DNA of 15,666 nucleotides from Pseudomonadota bacterium (GCA_021783855.1 JAJXTL010000059.1:1-15666); one strand, 5' to 3'; shown: positions 6,164-14,392, counted from the first letter of the stretch. A program made the numbers and translations. The notes: a model not told the origin generated them from the sequence alone.

Positions 6164-6799
6164 TTACATTCGGTTCGGCTGGATGCCGTATTTTTTCAGG
6201 TAGTAATAAAGGTTCTCGCGCACCAGTCCCAGGCGGCGGGCAGCTTCCGTGACATTGCCATTGGTGTCGGCCAGCGTGCCACGGACGATCTGCTCCTCGA
6301 CGGCATCGGCGCCCTCCTTTGGTCCGTCGGCGAGCCTCACGGTGATGTGCACGCGCGCCTCCCCTGTTTCGGACAAGTGCTCTTCGTGGTGCAGGAACAG
6401 ACTGGCGCGCCTGATTGCGGCCTTGATGTCGGGCATTGCGGAGGGTTTGCATAAAAAATCGAACGCACCCCGTCGCACTGCCTCGAAAGCCGCAGATTCC
6501 TCGTCCTGGCCGGTGATGACGATGATCTTGCAGCGTGGTTCGCGGGCCAGCAGCGCGTCAATCAGAAACAGGCCTTCGCTGGTGAAGTTTTCCGCCGGAG
6601 GTAAACCCAGATCCACCAGCGCCAGCAGGGGTTGCGGCCGGACAGCCAGCGCCTCGGCGCGGGAGTGCGCGCAGAACACGCGATAACCTTCTACTTTCAT
6701 GCTGTCGGCAAGATAGCAGGCGAGCGCCTCATCGTCTTCGACGATGAGCAATCCATGCAGGTCGACCGGATGCAGCGAGTCACTCAGATGGCCGCTCAT
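6164..6799 (-). CDS. Response regulator, receiver plus Fis-type helix-turn-helix (RegA/ActR-like layout)
   Basis: A 211-residue two-component regulator. The receiver domain (about 15-135) has the acid pocket E21-D22-D23, the phospho-acceptor D63 in LVDLGLP, T96 in VITGQDE and K118 in FLCKPSAM. After a linker, residues 166-207 form a Fis-type DNA-binding domain (NGNVTEAARRLGLVRENLYY). No AAA+ sigma-54 activation domain lies between them, so it resembles RegA/ActR-type regulators rather than NtrC or PilR. The start at 6799 overlaps the preceding pseudopilin stop by four bases (ATGA) and has GGGGAAA upstream. Encoded within the pilus operon and followed by a kinase, it is most simply a local controller of pilin expression. 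The palindrome found twice upstream of the pilins is a candidate target; that link is inference. Confidence 0.9.
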   Translation of the reverse strand: MSGHLSDSLHPVDLHGLLIVEDDEALACYLADSMKVEGYRVFCAHSRAEALAVRPQPLLALVDLGLPPAENFTSEGLFLIDALLAREPRCKIIVITGQDEESAAFEAVRRGAFDFLCKPSAMPDIKAAIRRASLFLHHEEHLSETGEARVHITVRLADGPKEGADAVEEQIVRGTLADTNGNVTEAARRLGLVRENLYYYLKKYGIQPNRM

Positions 6800-7551
6800 G
6801 GCAGTTTCCCCGCCTGAACCAAGCGGTTGAATAATATATAGGGGGAAAGCCAGATGACCTGGTCGTCAAAATAACCGTTTGAATATTCAGCAGGAGTGGG
6901 GGTGTGATAGACAAAGACACGGTCATTGTCCGCACTGTTTGGATTGGGGTTTTCCGCTTCGTCAGTGCTAGTGCCGCCGTATGTCCCGTTTTTTCCGTTT
7001 GAGTAGATAACCATTGGCACGCCATTGGAAGCAAGAGATGTGCCGCTGGCACAACTTGGCGGAGTGCCGGCAATACCTGCGGCGGTTGAGCACACCTGTA
7101 AATCTGGTGTAAGGCTTGAGATTCCGGTGCTATTCATTCCTCCGATTGTAGTAAAAGCATTTCCGTTTGAAGATGTGACAGAATAACGTATAGGATTGCT
7201 CCAGGCGTCGATGGCATAACCTTGGCTGTTTATTGGTGTGAATCCTAATGTTACTGCGGGCAAAAAACCGTTATAAGAATTTGTACAAGCTCCACCTCCA
7301 ACCGGGCTTTCCACTCCGTTTGAGGTGGCTGAAGCAGGACAAGGCAGTCGCCCGTTGGCAAGAGCATAGCCAATCAGTGCTTCATTCGCATTGCTAAGCC
7401 GTGTATTAGTATCATTAATGCGCTGCTGATCCTGTTGTGTGGAATATAGCGTCAGCCCGGTGCCCAACACCAGCGCAATGATGGCCAGTACGATGGCCAT
7501 TTCGACGAGTGTAAAACCATTTTGTATTTGATGATGTTCGATGTGGCGCAT
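6796..7551 (-). CDS. Minor type IV / type II pseudopilin with LPCP module
   Basis: A 251-residue prepilin-like protein. The leader MRHIEHHQIQNG is cut before F13-TLVEMAIVLAIIA, with Glu at +5. The globular part holds EALIGYA (57-63), LPCP (69-72), GFLP (95-98), NPIRYSV (119-125), a cysteine pair C154/C167 and VPMVIYSNGKN (178-188), ending QVIWLSPYILFNRLVQAGKLP. The same order of motifs occurs twice in the 448-residue neighbour, so the proteins are related beyond the N-terminal helix. Its ATG overlaps the neighbour's stop (TAATG) and its own stop overlaps the regulator start. Its DNA looks richer in A/T than the assembly genes, with many Asn, Ser and Thr codons. Probably an initiating or tip-complex subunit (MshO/MshD or GspH/J position); the precise equivalent is not clear. 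Confidence 0.88.
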   Translation of the reverse strand: MRHIEHHQIQNGFTLVEMAIVLAIIALVLGTGLTLYSTQQDQQRINDTNTRLSNANEALIGYALANGRLPCPASATSNGVESPVGGGACTNSYNGFLPAVTLGFTPINSQGYAIDAWSNPIRYSVTSSNGNAFTTIGGMNSTGISSLTPDLQVCSTAAGIAGTPPSCASGTSLASNGVPMVIYSNGKNGTYGGTSTDEAENPNPNSADNDRVFVYHTPTPAEYSNGYFDDQVIWLSPYILFNRLVQAGKLP

Positions 7552-8897
7552 TATTGGAACTCCAACGTGTCGTTGAAAGTAGTCGAAGGCGACATTTGAG
7601 TGAAGGTATAACCTCCGCTTTGGTCAACATTTTGGTTGCCACCTTCTAAATAATAAAATGCACTGCTTTTATTTGAGTTGCGGTTTGTTTGGTTAGGATT
7701 GTTAAGCGTTTTTCCGGCAACAATCACAACAAATCTTGCAGGAATGTTTGATCTGTTGATGTTCAAACAGTTACCTGCGCTTGCACAAGTTGAAGGGAAG
7801 CCGGGGGCACTTGAATCTCTTGGTTTGAAATTTTTTGCTACCCCATAGAAAACCATTTCTTTCCAGTTGAGCCACCACCTTGAAGGAGTGTTGTTTGTAT
7901 CAGTATTGCAGCTACCCCAATGAACGCTCATATGGTAGTCGCTGTCATTTTGTGTGTTGCCAAGATAATCTGGAATGCGCCCAAAATACGTATCAGTATT
8001 ATCGTTGTAAATGCTGCTCAGGTCAGTGATTGGCGCGGCCCATGGGTATCGGTTGTTGTTGTGGAGTGCATAATCATTCAGACAATTCTTGACTTCTCCT
8101 GCGACGCGCTTTTGGATAGGCTTCATGATCTCTTCTTGCGTGATGATCAGCAACTGGTCGTTGAGAATTGTTTTTCCGTTGCTGTCTTTGATTATGCCTT
8201 GAATGAATCCATTGGTTGATGAGCTATCTGCGAAATTGGCGTTATCTTTGCCAAGCGCGATGTCTAGATAATTCTGCGGATCGTTGATACCTGTATTGCT
8301 GCGATCTTGAGGAGAAGATTTGTCGGAGCGTGTCAGAATATTGCCTGGTGCAATGATGACAGCTACGGCTCCTGTATTTCCACCACCATCACTCAGGATC
8401 GTTCCATTGGCTGCAAAGATACTGATAGTGCCTACTGTGTCGCTGTTTAGACATCCAGGTTGACCCGCTGATGAACAACTGGTTCGTGTGTTGTATTTGA
8501 AATTGTTTGAAACGGCATACCAAAGTCTTTCCCCACTGCCGTCACGCAAATCCGGTAAACCTAATGTTTTCCAAGGTAGTCGTCCAATTCTCAATGATTG
8601 TCCAGTGCTTCCAGATGCATTACCACAAGAGGTTTCCGTTATGCCATCATTGTTTGTATCAGGGCATGGGAGGTCACCTGGGCGACGACTACTGGAACTG
8701 AGGTCGACGGAGCTGGCATAGCCGATCAGTGCATCTTTTGCCTGTGCCAGAGCCGCCGAAGTAATTTTTTCGCGTGCGATCTGGTAATTCTGGCTGGCGT
8801 TGTTCAGCGCCTTGACAGTGACGGACGCAGCGGCCGTTGCCATGACAAGGATAAATATCAGCAGCGCAATACCATGTTGTTTAATAATTGATTTCAT
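7551..8897 (-). CDS. Large GspK/PilX-like pseudopilin with internally duplicated module
   Basis: A 448-residue prepilin-like protein. The N-terminus KQHG is followed by I10-ALLIFILVMATAAASV; position +5 is Ile, not Glu, as in GspK, the tip pseudopilin of type II secretion. The rest falls into two similar halves. Half 1 has ALIGYA (56-61), LPCPD (76-80), GRLPW (105-109), LWYAVSNNFK (125-134), TSCSSAGQPGCLN (139-151) and VAVIIAPG (178-185). Half 2 has CLNDYA (272-277), RYPW (283-286), GRIP (306-309), VFYGVAKNFK (349-358), STCASAGNCLN (369-379) and FVVIVAG (389-395). The start overlaps the preceding gene by four bases (ATGA). It most likely caps the pilus or binds a partner outside the cell. MshP/MshQ-like or PilX/PilY-like roles are alternatives; the sequence alone does not decide. 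Confidence 0.85.
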   Translation of the reverse strand: MKSIIKQHGIALLIFILVMATAAASVTVKALNNASQNYQIAREKITSAALAQAKDALIGYASSVDLSSSSRRPGDLPCPDTNNDGITETSCGNASGSTGQSLRIGRLPWKTLGLPDLRDGSGERLWYAVSNNFKYNTRTSCSSAGQPGCLNSDTVGTISIFAANGTILSDGGGNTGAVAVIIAPGNILTRSDKSSPQDRSNTGINDPQNYLDIALGKDNANFADSSSTNGFIQGIIKDSNGKTILNDQLLIITQEEIMKPIQKRVAGEVKNCLNDYALHNNNRYPWAAPITDLSSIYNDNTDTYFGRIPDYLGNTQNDSDYHMSVHWGSCNTDTNNTPSRWWLNWKEMVFYGVAKNFKPRDSSAPGFPSTCASAGNCLNINRSNIPARFVVIVAGKTLNNPNQTNRNSNKSSAFYYLEGGNQNVDQSGGYTFTQMSPSTTFNDTLEFQ

Positions 8898-9265
8898 TGC
8901 TTTACCTGCACGGCTTTTTCAGGCAGGCGCAAGATGCGCTGTCCGGAGATGATGTCCAGCGATTCGCCTACCTTGATGGCTTTGCCTTCAATCAGCACAT
9001 GGTCGCGGGTGATAACCAGCGTCGGGATGGCTGCATCTTGCGGTACTTCGTTGACGGCTCGACCATTGATCCATGCGATGCTTTTGCCTGCGCTGCGATA
9101 GGTGATGCCTGTGAGGGTGTAGATGGCAGTTTGCGCGATACCGCTGCGCGCAGCGACCAGGGCTGCGCGTTCGGTCGGTGAATAAAACAGCGTGCCGATA
9201 GGATAGGCGAGCGCGGAACCGCTGAACAGTGCCAGGCTGATAAAACAAAATAATTTGATGTTCAT
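8894..9265 (-). CDS. Small periplasmic protein, MshK/PilP-like
   Basis: A 123-residue protein with a Sec signal peptide MNIKLFCFISLALFSGSALA, probably cut before YPIG. The mature part contains LFYSPTERAALVAARSG, TLTGITYRSAGKSIAWINGRAV and a basic end with HVLIEGKAIKVGESLDI. Small beta-rich periplasmic proteins of this kind (MshK, PilP, GspC core) connect the inner-membrane platform to the secretin. I start at ATG 9265 because GGGAGAT lies just upstream and a signal peptide then begins the protein; the longer frame runs through repeat DNA. Position after the PilO-like gene matches the order I-J-K in MSHA loci. Sequence resemblance to MshK is weak, so the name is positional. Confidence 0.75.
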   Translation of the reverse strand: MNIKLFCFISLALFSGSALAYPIGTLFYSPTERAALVAARSGIAQTAIYTLTGITYRSAGKSIAWINGRAVNEVPQDAAIPTLVITRDHVLIEGKAIKVGESLDIISGQRILRLPEKAVQVKQ

Positions 9266-9300
9266 GGTATATCTCCCGTGGGATGGGCAACGCACACCAT

Positions 9301-9317
9301 GTCGGGCATAGCCCGAC
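9301..9317. repeat. Short GC-rich palindrome (dispersed-repeat type)
   Basis: GTCGGGC-ATA-GCCCGAC forms a perfect 7-bp stem. Preceded by a CACACCAT stretch and followed by TTAC, it looks like the intergenic GTCGGGC/GCCCGAC repeats common in betaproteobacterial genomes. It has no T run, so a terminator role is not supported; it could stabilise or punctuate the mRNA. Confidence 0.5.
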
Positions 9318-9327
9318 TTACAACTGG

Positions 9328-9386
9328 ATTCCCGCCTTGCGAGCAGCCGCTTCTCGACTTGCCTGCTTACCCCTCTGCGCGGGAAT
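9328..9386. repeat. ATTCCCGC...GCGGGAAT inverted repeat with a 43-base interior
   Basis: ATTCCCGC at 9328-9335 is the exact inverse of GCGGGAAT at 9379-9386. ATTCCC-N-GGGAAT repeats are known in Neisseria as dRS3, and similar sequences are scattered in other betaproteobacteria, usually with a short interior. Here the interior is long, as if the element had been interrupted or recombined. Confidence 0.4.
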
Positions 9387-9409
9387 GACGCGCTGCTACT
9401 TTCCACTTA

Positions 9410-10012
9410 CTACTTCACCTTCTCGGGCAATGAATACAGTTGTACCGTGCATCTGATTTGCAGGCCGGTTATCACTTCCGCATCGCGCGAAATCTGGCAA
9501 GTCTCCACCCGGTACGGGGTTTTCCAGTCGCGGGCAAGCTTCGCCATGAAATCGAGAAATTCTCCATCGTGTATGCCGGACAATTCAAGGGATAGATCAT
9601 GGTATGAAATGTTGTTCAGATACGCTGTCGGCGCGTCGGCCGGGGCAGCTTGCGGGTTTAGCAACTGCGGCGGCGCCAGCGTGTAACGGAAGGTGGGCGG
9701 CAGGCGTGTGTCGCGGTAAATGGCTTCCAGACGTGCAACCCAGCTATCCCGATCCGTTCCGCCGATCAATCCCAGTTGGTTCAGTTTTTTGTACTTCTCG
9801 GCCAGTTTGTTGATGCTATTCAGATCAAAAGTGAGTTTGTTGATGTTTTCTCGGGTGGCGGCCAACTGCTGCTCTGTTTGCAGGATGGACTGCTGTTTTC
9901 CCGTGCGATAGTGCGCCAGACCGATAACGACAATAAATGCTGCCGCGACCGACAGCGCGAACAGGATCAGGGCAACTTTGGCCGGTTTGAGCACGACTCC
10001 ATAGGCGTTCAT
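9410..10012 (-). CDS. PilO/MshJ-like inner-membrane assembly protein
   Basis: A 200-residue bitopic protein. A short cytoplasmic N-terminus is followed by a transmembrane helix (about 11-32), a coiled coil with heptad-like charged residues (about 38-78) and a periplasmic ferredoxin-like region ending in QIRCTVQLYSLPEKVK. This layout fits PilO, MshJ and GspM, which form the alignment subcomplex between ATPase and secretin. AAGGAG lies 6 bases before the ATG at 10012, and the start overlaps the upstream gene by four bases (ATGA). It precedes the MshK-like gene. The family call rests on layout and position more than on strong motifs. Confidence 0.72.
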   Translation of the reverse strand: MNAYGVVLKPAKVALILFALSVAAAFIVVIGLAHYRTGKQQSILQTEQQLAATRENINKLTFDLNSINKLAEKYKKLNQLGLIGGTDRDSWVARLEAIYRDTRLPPTFRYTLAPPQLLNPQAAPADAPTAYLNNISYHDLSLELSGIHDGEFLDFMAKLARDWKTPYRVETCQISRDAEVITGLQIRCTVQLYSLPEKVK

Positions 10013-11463
10013 GGCAGCTCCTTAACAGAGACGGTTTTCCAGGGGATGCTCATGCACCAGAGATTCTCTGTGCTGCTGGTGTCCATGCCAACTCCGCCCC
10101 TGATGGTGTTGATGAGCGAAAAAGCGGCAGGATCCTGCATCAGCTGGACGTCTTTGTCCGCCTTGATGACGGCTGAAATCCGTTTGCGAACTTCGGCTTG
10201 TGCAGCAGGTGTCAGATTGTCAGTCAGCAGAATCGAAAATTGCAATTCGGCATAGCGCAGCGGCGTGTCGGTTTCTGGCGGCTTGTTGCCGGCATTCAGC
10301 GGCAGATCGATTCTCCGGTTGAGCAGCGGCACGTCGATGACGGTTTGGCCCTGACAGTAACGCTCGCCGGATTTCGGAAGCTTGAAAGTCAGGCTCCTGA
10401 TGCGCACCTGAGGCAAGTCGGCAATGGTGCCGGCAACAAATCGAAGCAAGGATTCAGGGGTGGGCGCAGCCTCCATTTCCAGTGCCGCAAATTTGGTGGC
10501 CTGGCGTACCAGTGCAGGATCGGTGCCGGTAGCGCTGATGTTTCCTGCCAGCCGTTCCTGTTCGCGGTTGGCCTGTTGCAGGTCTGCATTCAGGATTTTT
10601 TCCCGTTCATGCAGGCTGATCAGTGCGCGAAAATCTTCCTGTCCGAACAGGATGGCAGCGAACAGACTGACAACGCAACCTGCATGCGCCGCCCGGCGTA
10701 CGCTCTCGGCCAGATGACGGGCACGCAATTGCAGGGGGGCCAGTTGCCCGTTGGGTGACGAGATGACCTGCTCGAACAGCGGATGCAGATAGGCTGCCTC
10801 TCCCCTGGGGGAAAACGCATCGGGCAGTGGCAACAATCCGCTCAGGTGTTCGGCAGTCGAATCGCCCAGATAGAGCAGGGGCGGAATAGCTTCGTGTTCG
10901 AAAATGTGGCGGTTTTCGAGGTGCTGGCGGGTGCGCTGGATTTCATTACTGTCGTGTTCCTTGTCGTCGCTGTAGCGATGTATGCAACGCGTGATGACCG
11001 GAATGCCCTCCTTGAGAACCAGAATGCGCAGGTAATGCGCGCTGGGCATGACCAGCATGACGTTATTGATGGCAAGGCGCCGGGCCATCAGAGTCAGCAG
11101 CATGGAGATGCCCCAGACACCCGCGATGGAAATGTCAGGTTTGCTCAGTTCGCGGGTTACGACTTCCGCCGTGGTCAATCCGGTGAGCACGGCGGTGCCG
11201 GGTTTGAGCAGGTTACCCGAAACAATGGCCGCGGCGCGGTATTGACTGTGCGGAAAAGCGGTGGACAGATGCCGTTCCAGAAAATGGCTGCGGTCACGAC
11301 CGAACAGCAGCGGTAACTGGAAGGGCTCCAGCGTTTCCTCGGGAACATTGGCAATCACCCAGAGCTTGTCACGGACATCCGGTTTGTCGATGTGCTGCCA
11401 CAGGCCCTGCTCGCGCCTGAAATAGCGCGTACTGGTGGAGTCGATGAACAGGACGGTTTTCAT
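10009..11463 (-). CDS. PilM-PilN or GspL/MshI-like assembly protein (484 residues)
   Basis: The N-terminal half (about 1-230) looks like a PilM/GspL-type actin-like fold, with an opening strand pair MKTVLFIDSTSTRYFR and later LVMPSAHYLRILVLKEGIPV, but without motifs strong enough to be certain. A single hydrophobic segment follows at about 259-273 (AGCVVSLFAAILF), then a likely coiled coil (280-308) and a PilN-like periplasmic domain with LPQVRIRSLTFKLP. Such a layout would join in one chain what PilM and PilN do as two proteins, and is also that of GspL and MshI. It would bind the ATPase in the cytoplasm and the PilO-like protein in the periplasm. The gene overlaps gspF-like by four bases (ATGA) and has no Shine-Dalgarno, so coupling is likely. 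I cannot name the family with certainty. Confidence 0.65.
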   Translation of the reverse strand: MKTVLFIDSTSTRYFRREQGLWQHIDKPDVRDKLWVIANVPEETLEPFQLPLLFGRDRSHFLERHLSTAFPHSQYRAAAIVSGNLLKPGTAVLTGLTTAEVVTRELSKPDISIAGVWGISMLLTLMARRLAINNVMLVMPSAHYLRILVLKEGIPVITRCIHRYSDDKEHDSNEIQRTRQHLENRHIFEHEAIPPLLYLGDSTAEHLSGLLPLPDAFSPRGEAAYLHPLFEQVISSPNGQLAPLQLRARHLAESVRRAAHAGCVVSLFAAILFGQEDFRALISLHEREKILNADLQQANREQERLAGNISATGTDPALVRQATKFAALEMEAAPTPESLLRFVAGTIADLPQVRIRSLTFKLPKSGERYCQGQTVIDVPLLNRRIDLPLNAGNKPPETDTPLRYAELQFSILLTDNLTPAAQAEVRKRISAVIKADKDVQLMQDPAAFSLINTIRGGVGMDTSSTENLWCMSIPWKTVSVKELP

Positions 11464-12662
11464 GTCAGTTTAAGTTTGCTGATCGTGTCGTAGATGGGAC
11501 CCAGTACGGCCAGCATGATCCAGCCCAGGATGATGCCCAGCACGATGGTGAGTGTAGGTTCGATAAGTGCTTGTACGCGGGCGATGGAATCGTTGATGTC
11601 CCGGTTGTAGAAATAGGAGATGTTTTTCAGCGAGCCTGCCAGGTCACCCGTTTCCTCGCCCACCCTGATCATGCGGATGACCAGCGAGGGAAACAGCTTT
11701 TGAGCGGCAAAGGCATGGCTGATGGGCGTGCCGTTGGCGATGTCGGTGCGCGCCAGGTCTATGGCTTTCTTCACGAGGATGTTGCCGGTGATGTTGCTGC
11801 AATAGACCAGCCCGTCCAGCACCGGGATGCCGGTGCGATAGGTCAGACCCAGGGTGTCGCTCACGCGCGCGAGTATGATTTTCTTGATGATGGTGCCGAC
11901 GTAGGGGAGGCGCAACTGACCGGCATGCATCTTGCGTTTGACGCGATAGTTGGTCTTTGCCACCAGTAGCAGCAACAGCAGCAAAACAATGGGAGCGGGA
12001 ATAATGATCCACCAGTAGTTGACGAACGCGCTCGACACCCAGATCAGCAGTCTGGTTTGCAGCGGGATCTTGCCGCCCATGTTGGTGACAAAGCCGATGA
12101 TCTGTGGCACGAGGAAGGTCATCAGGAAAACCACCACGGAGCCTACCACAACCGTCACGAAGGCCGGGTAGGTCAACAATTGGCGGGTCTTGTACACCAG
12201 TTCGTCCTGCCATTTCAACGACTCCACGATTTCCTTCAGGACATCCGGCAATTGACCTGTCGCCTCTCCGGCGCGTATCAGATTGACTACCAGCTCGGGA
12301 AATATGCCGGGGTTGGCGGCAAATGCTTCCGAAATGGTCGAGCCGGAATCAATTTTTTCGTACAGAGTGGCGCACAGTGTCTTGATTTGCTGGGTCTCTG
12401 CCGAATCGCGCAGATCGGCCAGGATGGCCTGGATCGGCACACCCGCGCGGAGCAGCATTTCCAGCTGAAACAAAAATTGAATCAGGTCGCGCCGCGCCAG
12501 TTTGCGGAGGGTGTGTGCCCTGTCTTTCAGGGGGGAGGCGCGTATCAGATCGAAGCCGTTTTTTTTGAGTTGCGCGTCCAGATCCTGTTCGTTGAGCGCA
12601 TCAATCTCACCCTTGGCAATCTTGCCTGCGGCGTCAACAGCGCGGTAGCGATAGAGGGGCAT
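11460..12662 (-). CDS. GspF/PilC/MshG-type platform protein
   Basis: A 400-residue polytopic inner-membrane protein of the GspF family. The N-terminus MPLYRYRAVDAAGKIAKGEI is the family's usual start. Two homologous cytoplasmic domains follow, each with the signature IRAGEATGQL (129-138) and IRVGEETGDL (332-341). Transmembrane segments lie at about 166-190, 214-234 and 370-391. It forms the base on which the ATPase drives pilin polymerisation. Length is normal. It overlaps the ATPase stop by one base (TAATG) and the next gene by four (ATGA). Whether it belongs to a pilus or a type II secretion system is decided only by context, which favours an MSHA-like pilus. Confidence 0.95.
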   Translation of the reverse strand: MPLYRYRAVDAAGKIAKGEIDALNEQDLDAQLKKNGFDLIRASPLKDRAHTLRKLARRDLIQFLFQLEMLLRAGVPIQAILADLRDSAETQQIKTLCATLYEKIDSGSTISEAFAANPGIFPELVVNLIRAGEATGQLPDVLKEIVESLKWQDELVYKTRQLLTYPAFVTVVVGSVVVFLMTFLVPQIIGFVTNMGGKIPLQTRLLIWVSSAFVNYWWIIIPAPIVLLLLLLLVAKTNYRVKRKMHAGQLRLPYVGTIIKKIILARVSDTLGLTYRTGIPVLDGLVYCSNITGNILVKKAIDLARTDIANGTPISHAFAAQKLFPSLVIRMIRVGEETGDLAGSLKNISYFYNRDINDSIARVQALIEPTLTIVLGIILGWIMLAVLGPIYDTISKLKLT

Positions 12663-14392
12663 TATTCACCCATCCTTTCGCTGAAATCGACGACGCGACG
12701 CACTTCAGTCAGGGAAGTCTGCCCTTCCTTTACGCGCCTGATGCCGTCTTCAATGAGCGGGATGAAATGGTGTGACATCGCATAGTCGGTCAACTCCTTC
12801 AGACCGGCTCGGCGTGTTACCAGCTCGATCAGACCGTGGTCGAAGCGCAGCAGTTCCATGATGGCAAGGCGGCCCTTGTAGCCCTGATGGTCGCAGTCCG
12901 GGCAGCCTGTCGGGCGAAAAATTGTGCTTCCTGTGTTAATACCCATGATCCTGCGTTCAGTGGCATCCGGCGCATAGCCGACTTTGCAGAGCGGGCAGAG
13001 TTTGCGCACCAGTCGTTGGGCGATCACGCCGATCAGGTTGTAGGCAAACATGTCGTCTATGATGCCAAGATCGTGGAGTCTGGCGATCGAGTCCAGGGCG
13101 GAATTGGTGTGTAAGGTGGAAAACACCTGATGTCCTGTCATCGCGGCGCGCAGCGCCATTTCTGCGGTGTCGTGGTCGCGGATTTCACCCACCAGGATGA
13201 TGTCGGGATCCTGGCGCATCAGCGAGCGTATGCCGTTGGAAAAGTCGAGCTTGATCGTTTCGGCGATGGAGGTCTGACGGGTGAGCGGCAGGGGGTACTC
13301 TACCGGGTCTTCCAGCGTCATGATGTTCACGGAGTCGTTGTTCAGATGGCTGAGTATCGAATACAGCGTGGTGGTTTTGCCCGATCCCGTAGGCCCGGTC
13401 ACCAGCAGGATGCCCTCGGGTCTTTTTAACATTCGTTCGAGCAGGACAAGCTGTGCATCGGTCAGGCCGAGCTTATCCAGACTGACGATGCCCGCTTTAC
13501 GGTCGAGTATTCGCAACACGAAATTTTCGCCATGTATGGTCGGGTGGGAAGCAGCGCGAAAGTCGATCTGGCGGCCGAACAGCGAGAGCGAAACACGACC
13601 GTCCTGAGGGGCGCGCGTTTCGGAGATGTTCATGCCCGACAACACTTTAAGGCGCACCAGTATCGCCATCCAGTTTGATTTTGCCAGCGAGCGTACCGGC
13701 CGCAACACGCCGTCTATGCGGTAACGGATGCGTAAAAATTGTTCTTCCGGCTCGAAATGGATGTCTGAAGCGTTGCGGCTGACCGCATCGGAGAGCAGGG
13801 CATCGGTCAGGCGCACAATGGGGTGGCTGTAGGAAACACCGGTCTGGGTCAGCGCGTTAAGGTCGAGTTCGCCTCCTTCCAGTTCAAAAAGGATGCCCTC
13901 GATGGAAAGTTCATGGTCGTAAAACTTGTCGATCGCGGCGAGGACTTCGGCGCTGGGTGCGATGCGCCATTCGGATGCGATGTGCTGGTCGGCTATCTGA
14001 TTTGCGTGAGCCAGAAAGGGGGCAATCGCATCGCGCGCCAGTATGTCGTCCGGGTTCGCTGCGACGATCACCAGATTCCCGGCTTGCGGATCAAAGCTGA
14101 TCGGGAACAGGGTGTATTTGACGGCGACCGGCTTGGGGATCAGCGCCAGGGCTGCGGCATTGGCCACGAAGCCTGTCAGGTCGATGGCTTTGTAGCCGGC
14201 CGCTTCAGATACGGCCTCGCGCATGGCTTGTTCGTCGATGAAGTGCAGGTCGAGCAATTCTTCGCCCAGCGGTTTGTTGTCGTTTTTTTGTCGCTGCAAG
14301 GCGATATGCAACTGATCGTCATTGATCTGGCCGCGTGAAATCAGTACCTCGCCGATACGCTGGTGAACGACTTGTGGAGTTAGAGTATTCAT
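12662..14392 (-). CDS. GspE/PilB/MshE-type assembly ATPase
   Basis: A 576-residue hexameric AAA+-like ATPase that powers pilus extension at the inner membrane. An N-terminal MshEN/T2SSE_N domain (RIGEVLISRGQINDDQLHIA, about 12-31) precedes the core. Walker A is GPTGSGKT (333-340), the Asp box lies around TLEDPVEY (359-366), Walker B is DIILVGEIRD (397-406), and the His box is MTGHQVFSTLHTN (418-430). The four cysteines C466, C469, C497 and C500 form the zinc motif typical of extension ATPases and absent from PilT. I prefer ATG 14392 because the N domain begins soon after; an ATG at 14440 is in frame but adds 16 residues and lacks a ribosome binding site. Neither start has a good Shine-Dalgarno. 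The upstream gap of about 111 bases carries hairpins. Confidence 0.95.
   Translation of the reverse strand: MNTLTPQVVHQRIGEVLISRGQINDDQLHIALQRQKNDNKPLGEELLDLHFIDEQAMREAVSEAAGYKAIDLTGFVANAAALALIPKPVAVKYTLFPISFDPQAGNLVIVAANPDDILARDAIAPFLAHANQIADQHIASEWRIAPSAEVLAAIDKFYDHELSIEGILFELEGGELDLNALTQTGVSYSHPIVRLTDALLSDAVSRNASDIHFEPEEQFLRIRYRIDGVLRPVRSLAKSNWMAILVRLKVLSGMNISETRAPQDGRVSLSLFGRQIDFRAASHPTIHGENFVLRILDRKAGIVSLDKLGLTDAQLVLLERMLKRPEGILLVTGPTGSGKTTTLYSILSHLNNDSVNIMTLEDPVEYPLPLTRQTSIAETIKLDFSNGIRSLMRQDPDIILVGEIRDHDTAEMALRAAMTGHQVFSTLHTNSALDSIARLHDLGIIDDMFAYNLIGVIAQRLVRKLCPLCKVGYAPDATERRIMGINTGSTIFRPTGCPDCDHQGYKGRLAIMELLRFDHGLIELVTRRAGLKELTDYAMSHHFIPLIEDGIRRVKEGQTSLTEVRRVVDFSERMGE

Larger units (their letters stand above)
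9266..9409. other. Repeat-bearing gap inside the operon
   Basis: 144 bases between the PilO-like gene and the small periplasmic gene, the first clear break in the coupled series. Apart from the ribosome binding site near 9270 it holds a GC-rich hairpin at 9301-9317 and two halves of an ATTCCC/GGGAAT type inverted repeat at 9328 and 9386. No gene is evident. Confidence 0.6.

Noticed and set aside
9301..9317. Intrinsic terminator inside the pilus operon
   Set aside because: The 7-bp stem has no T run on either strand and looks like a dispersed palindrome instead.
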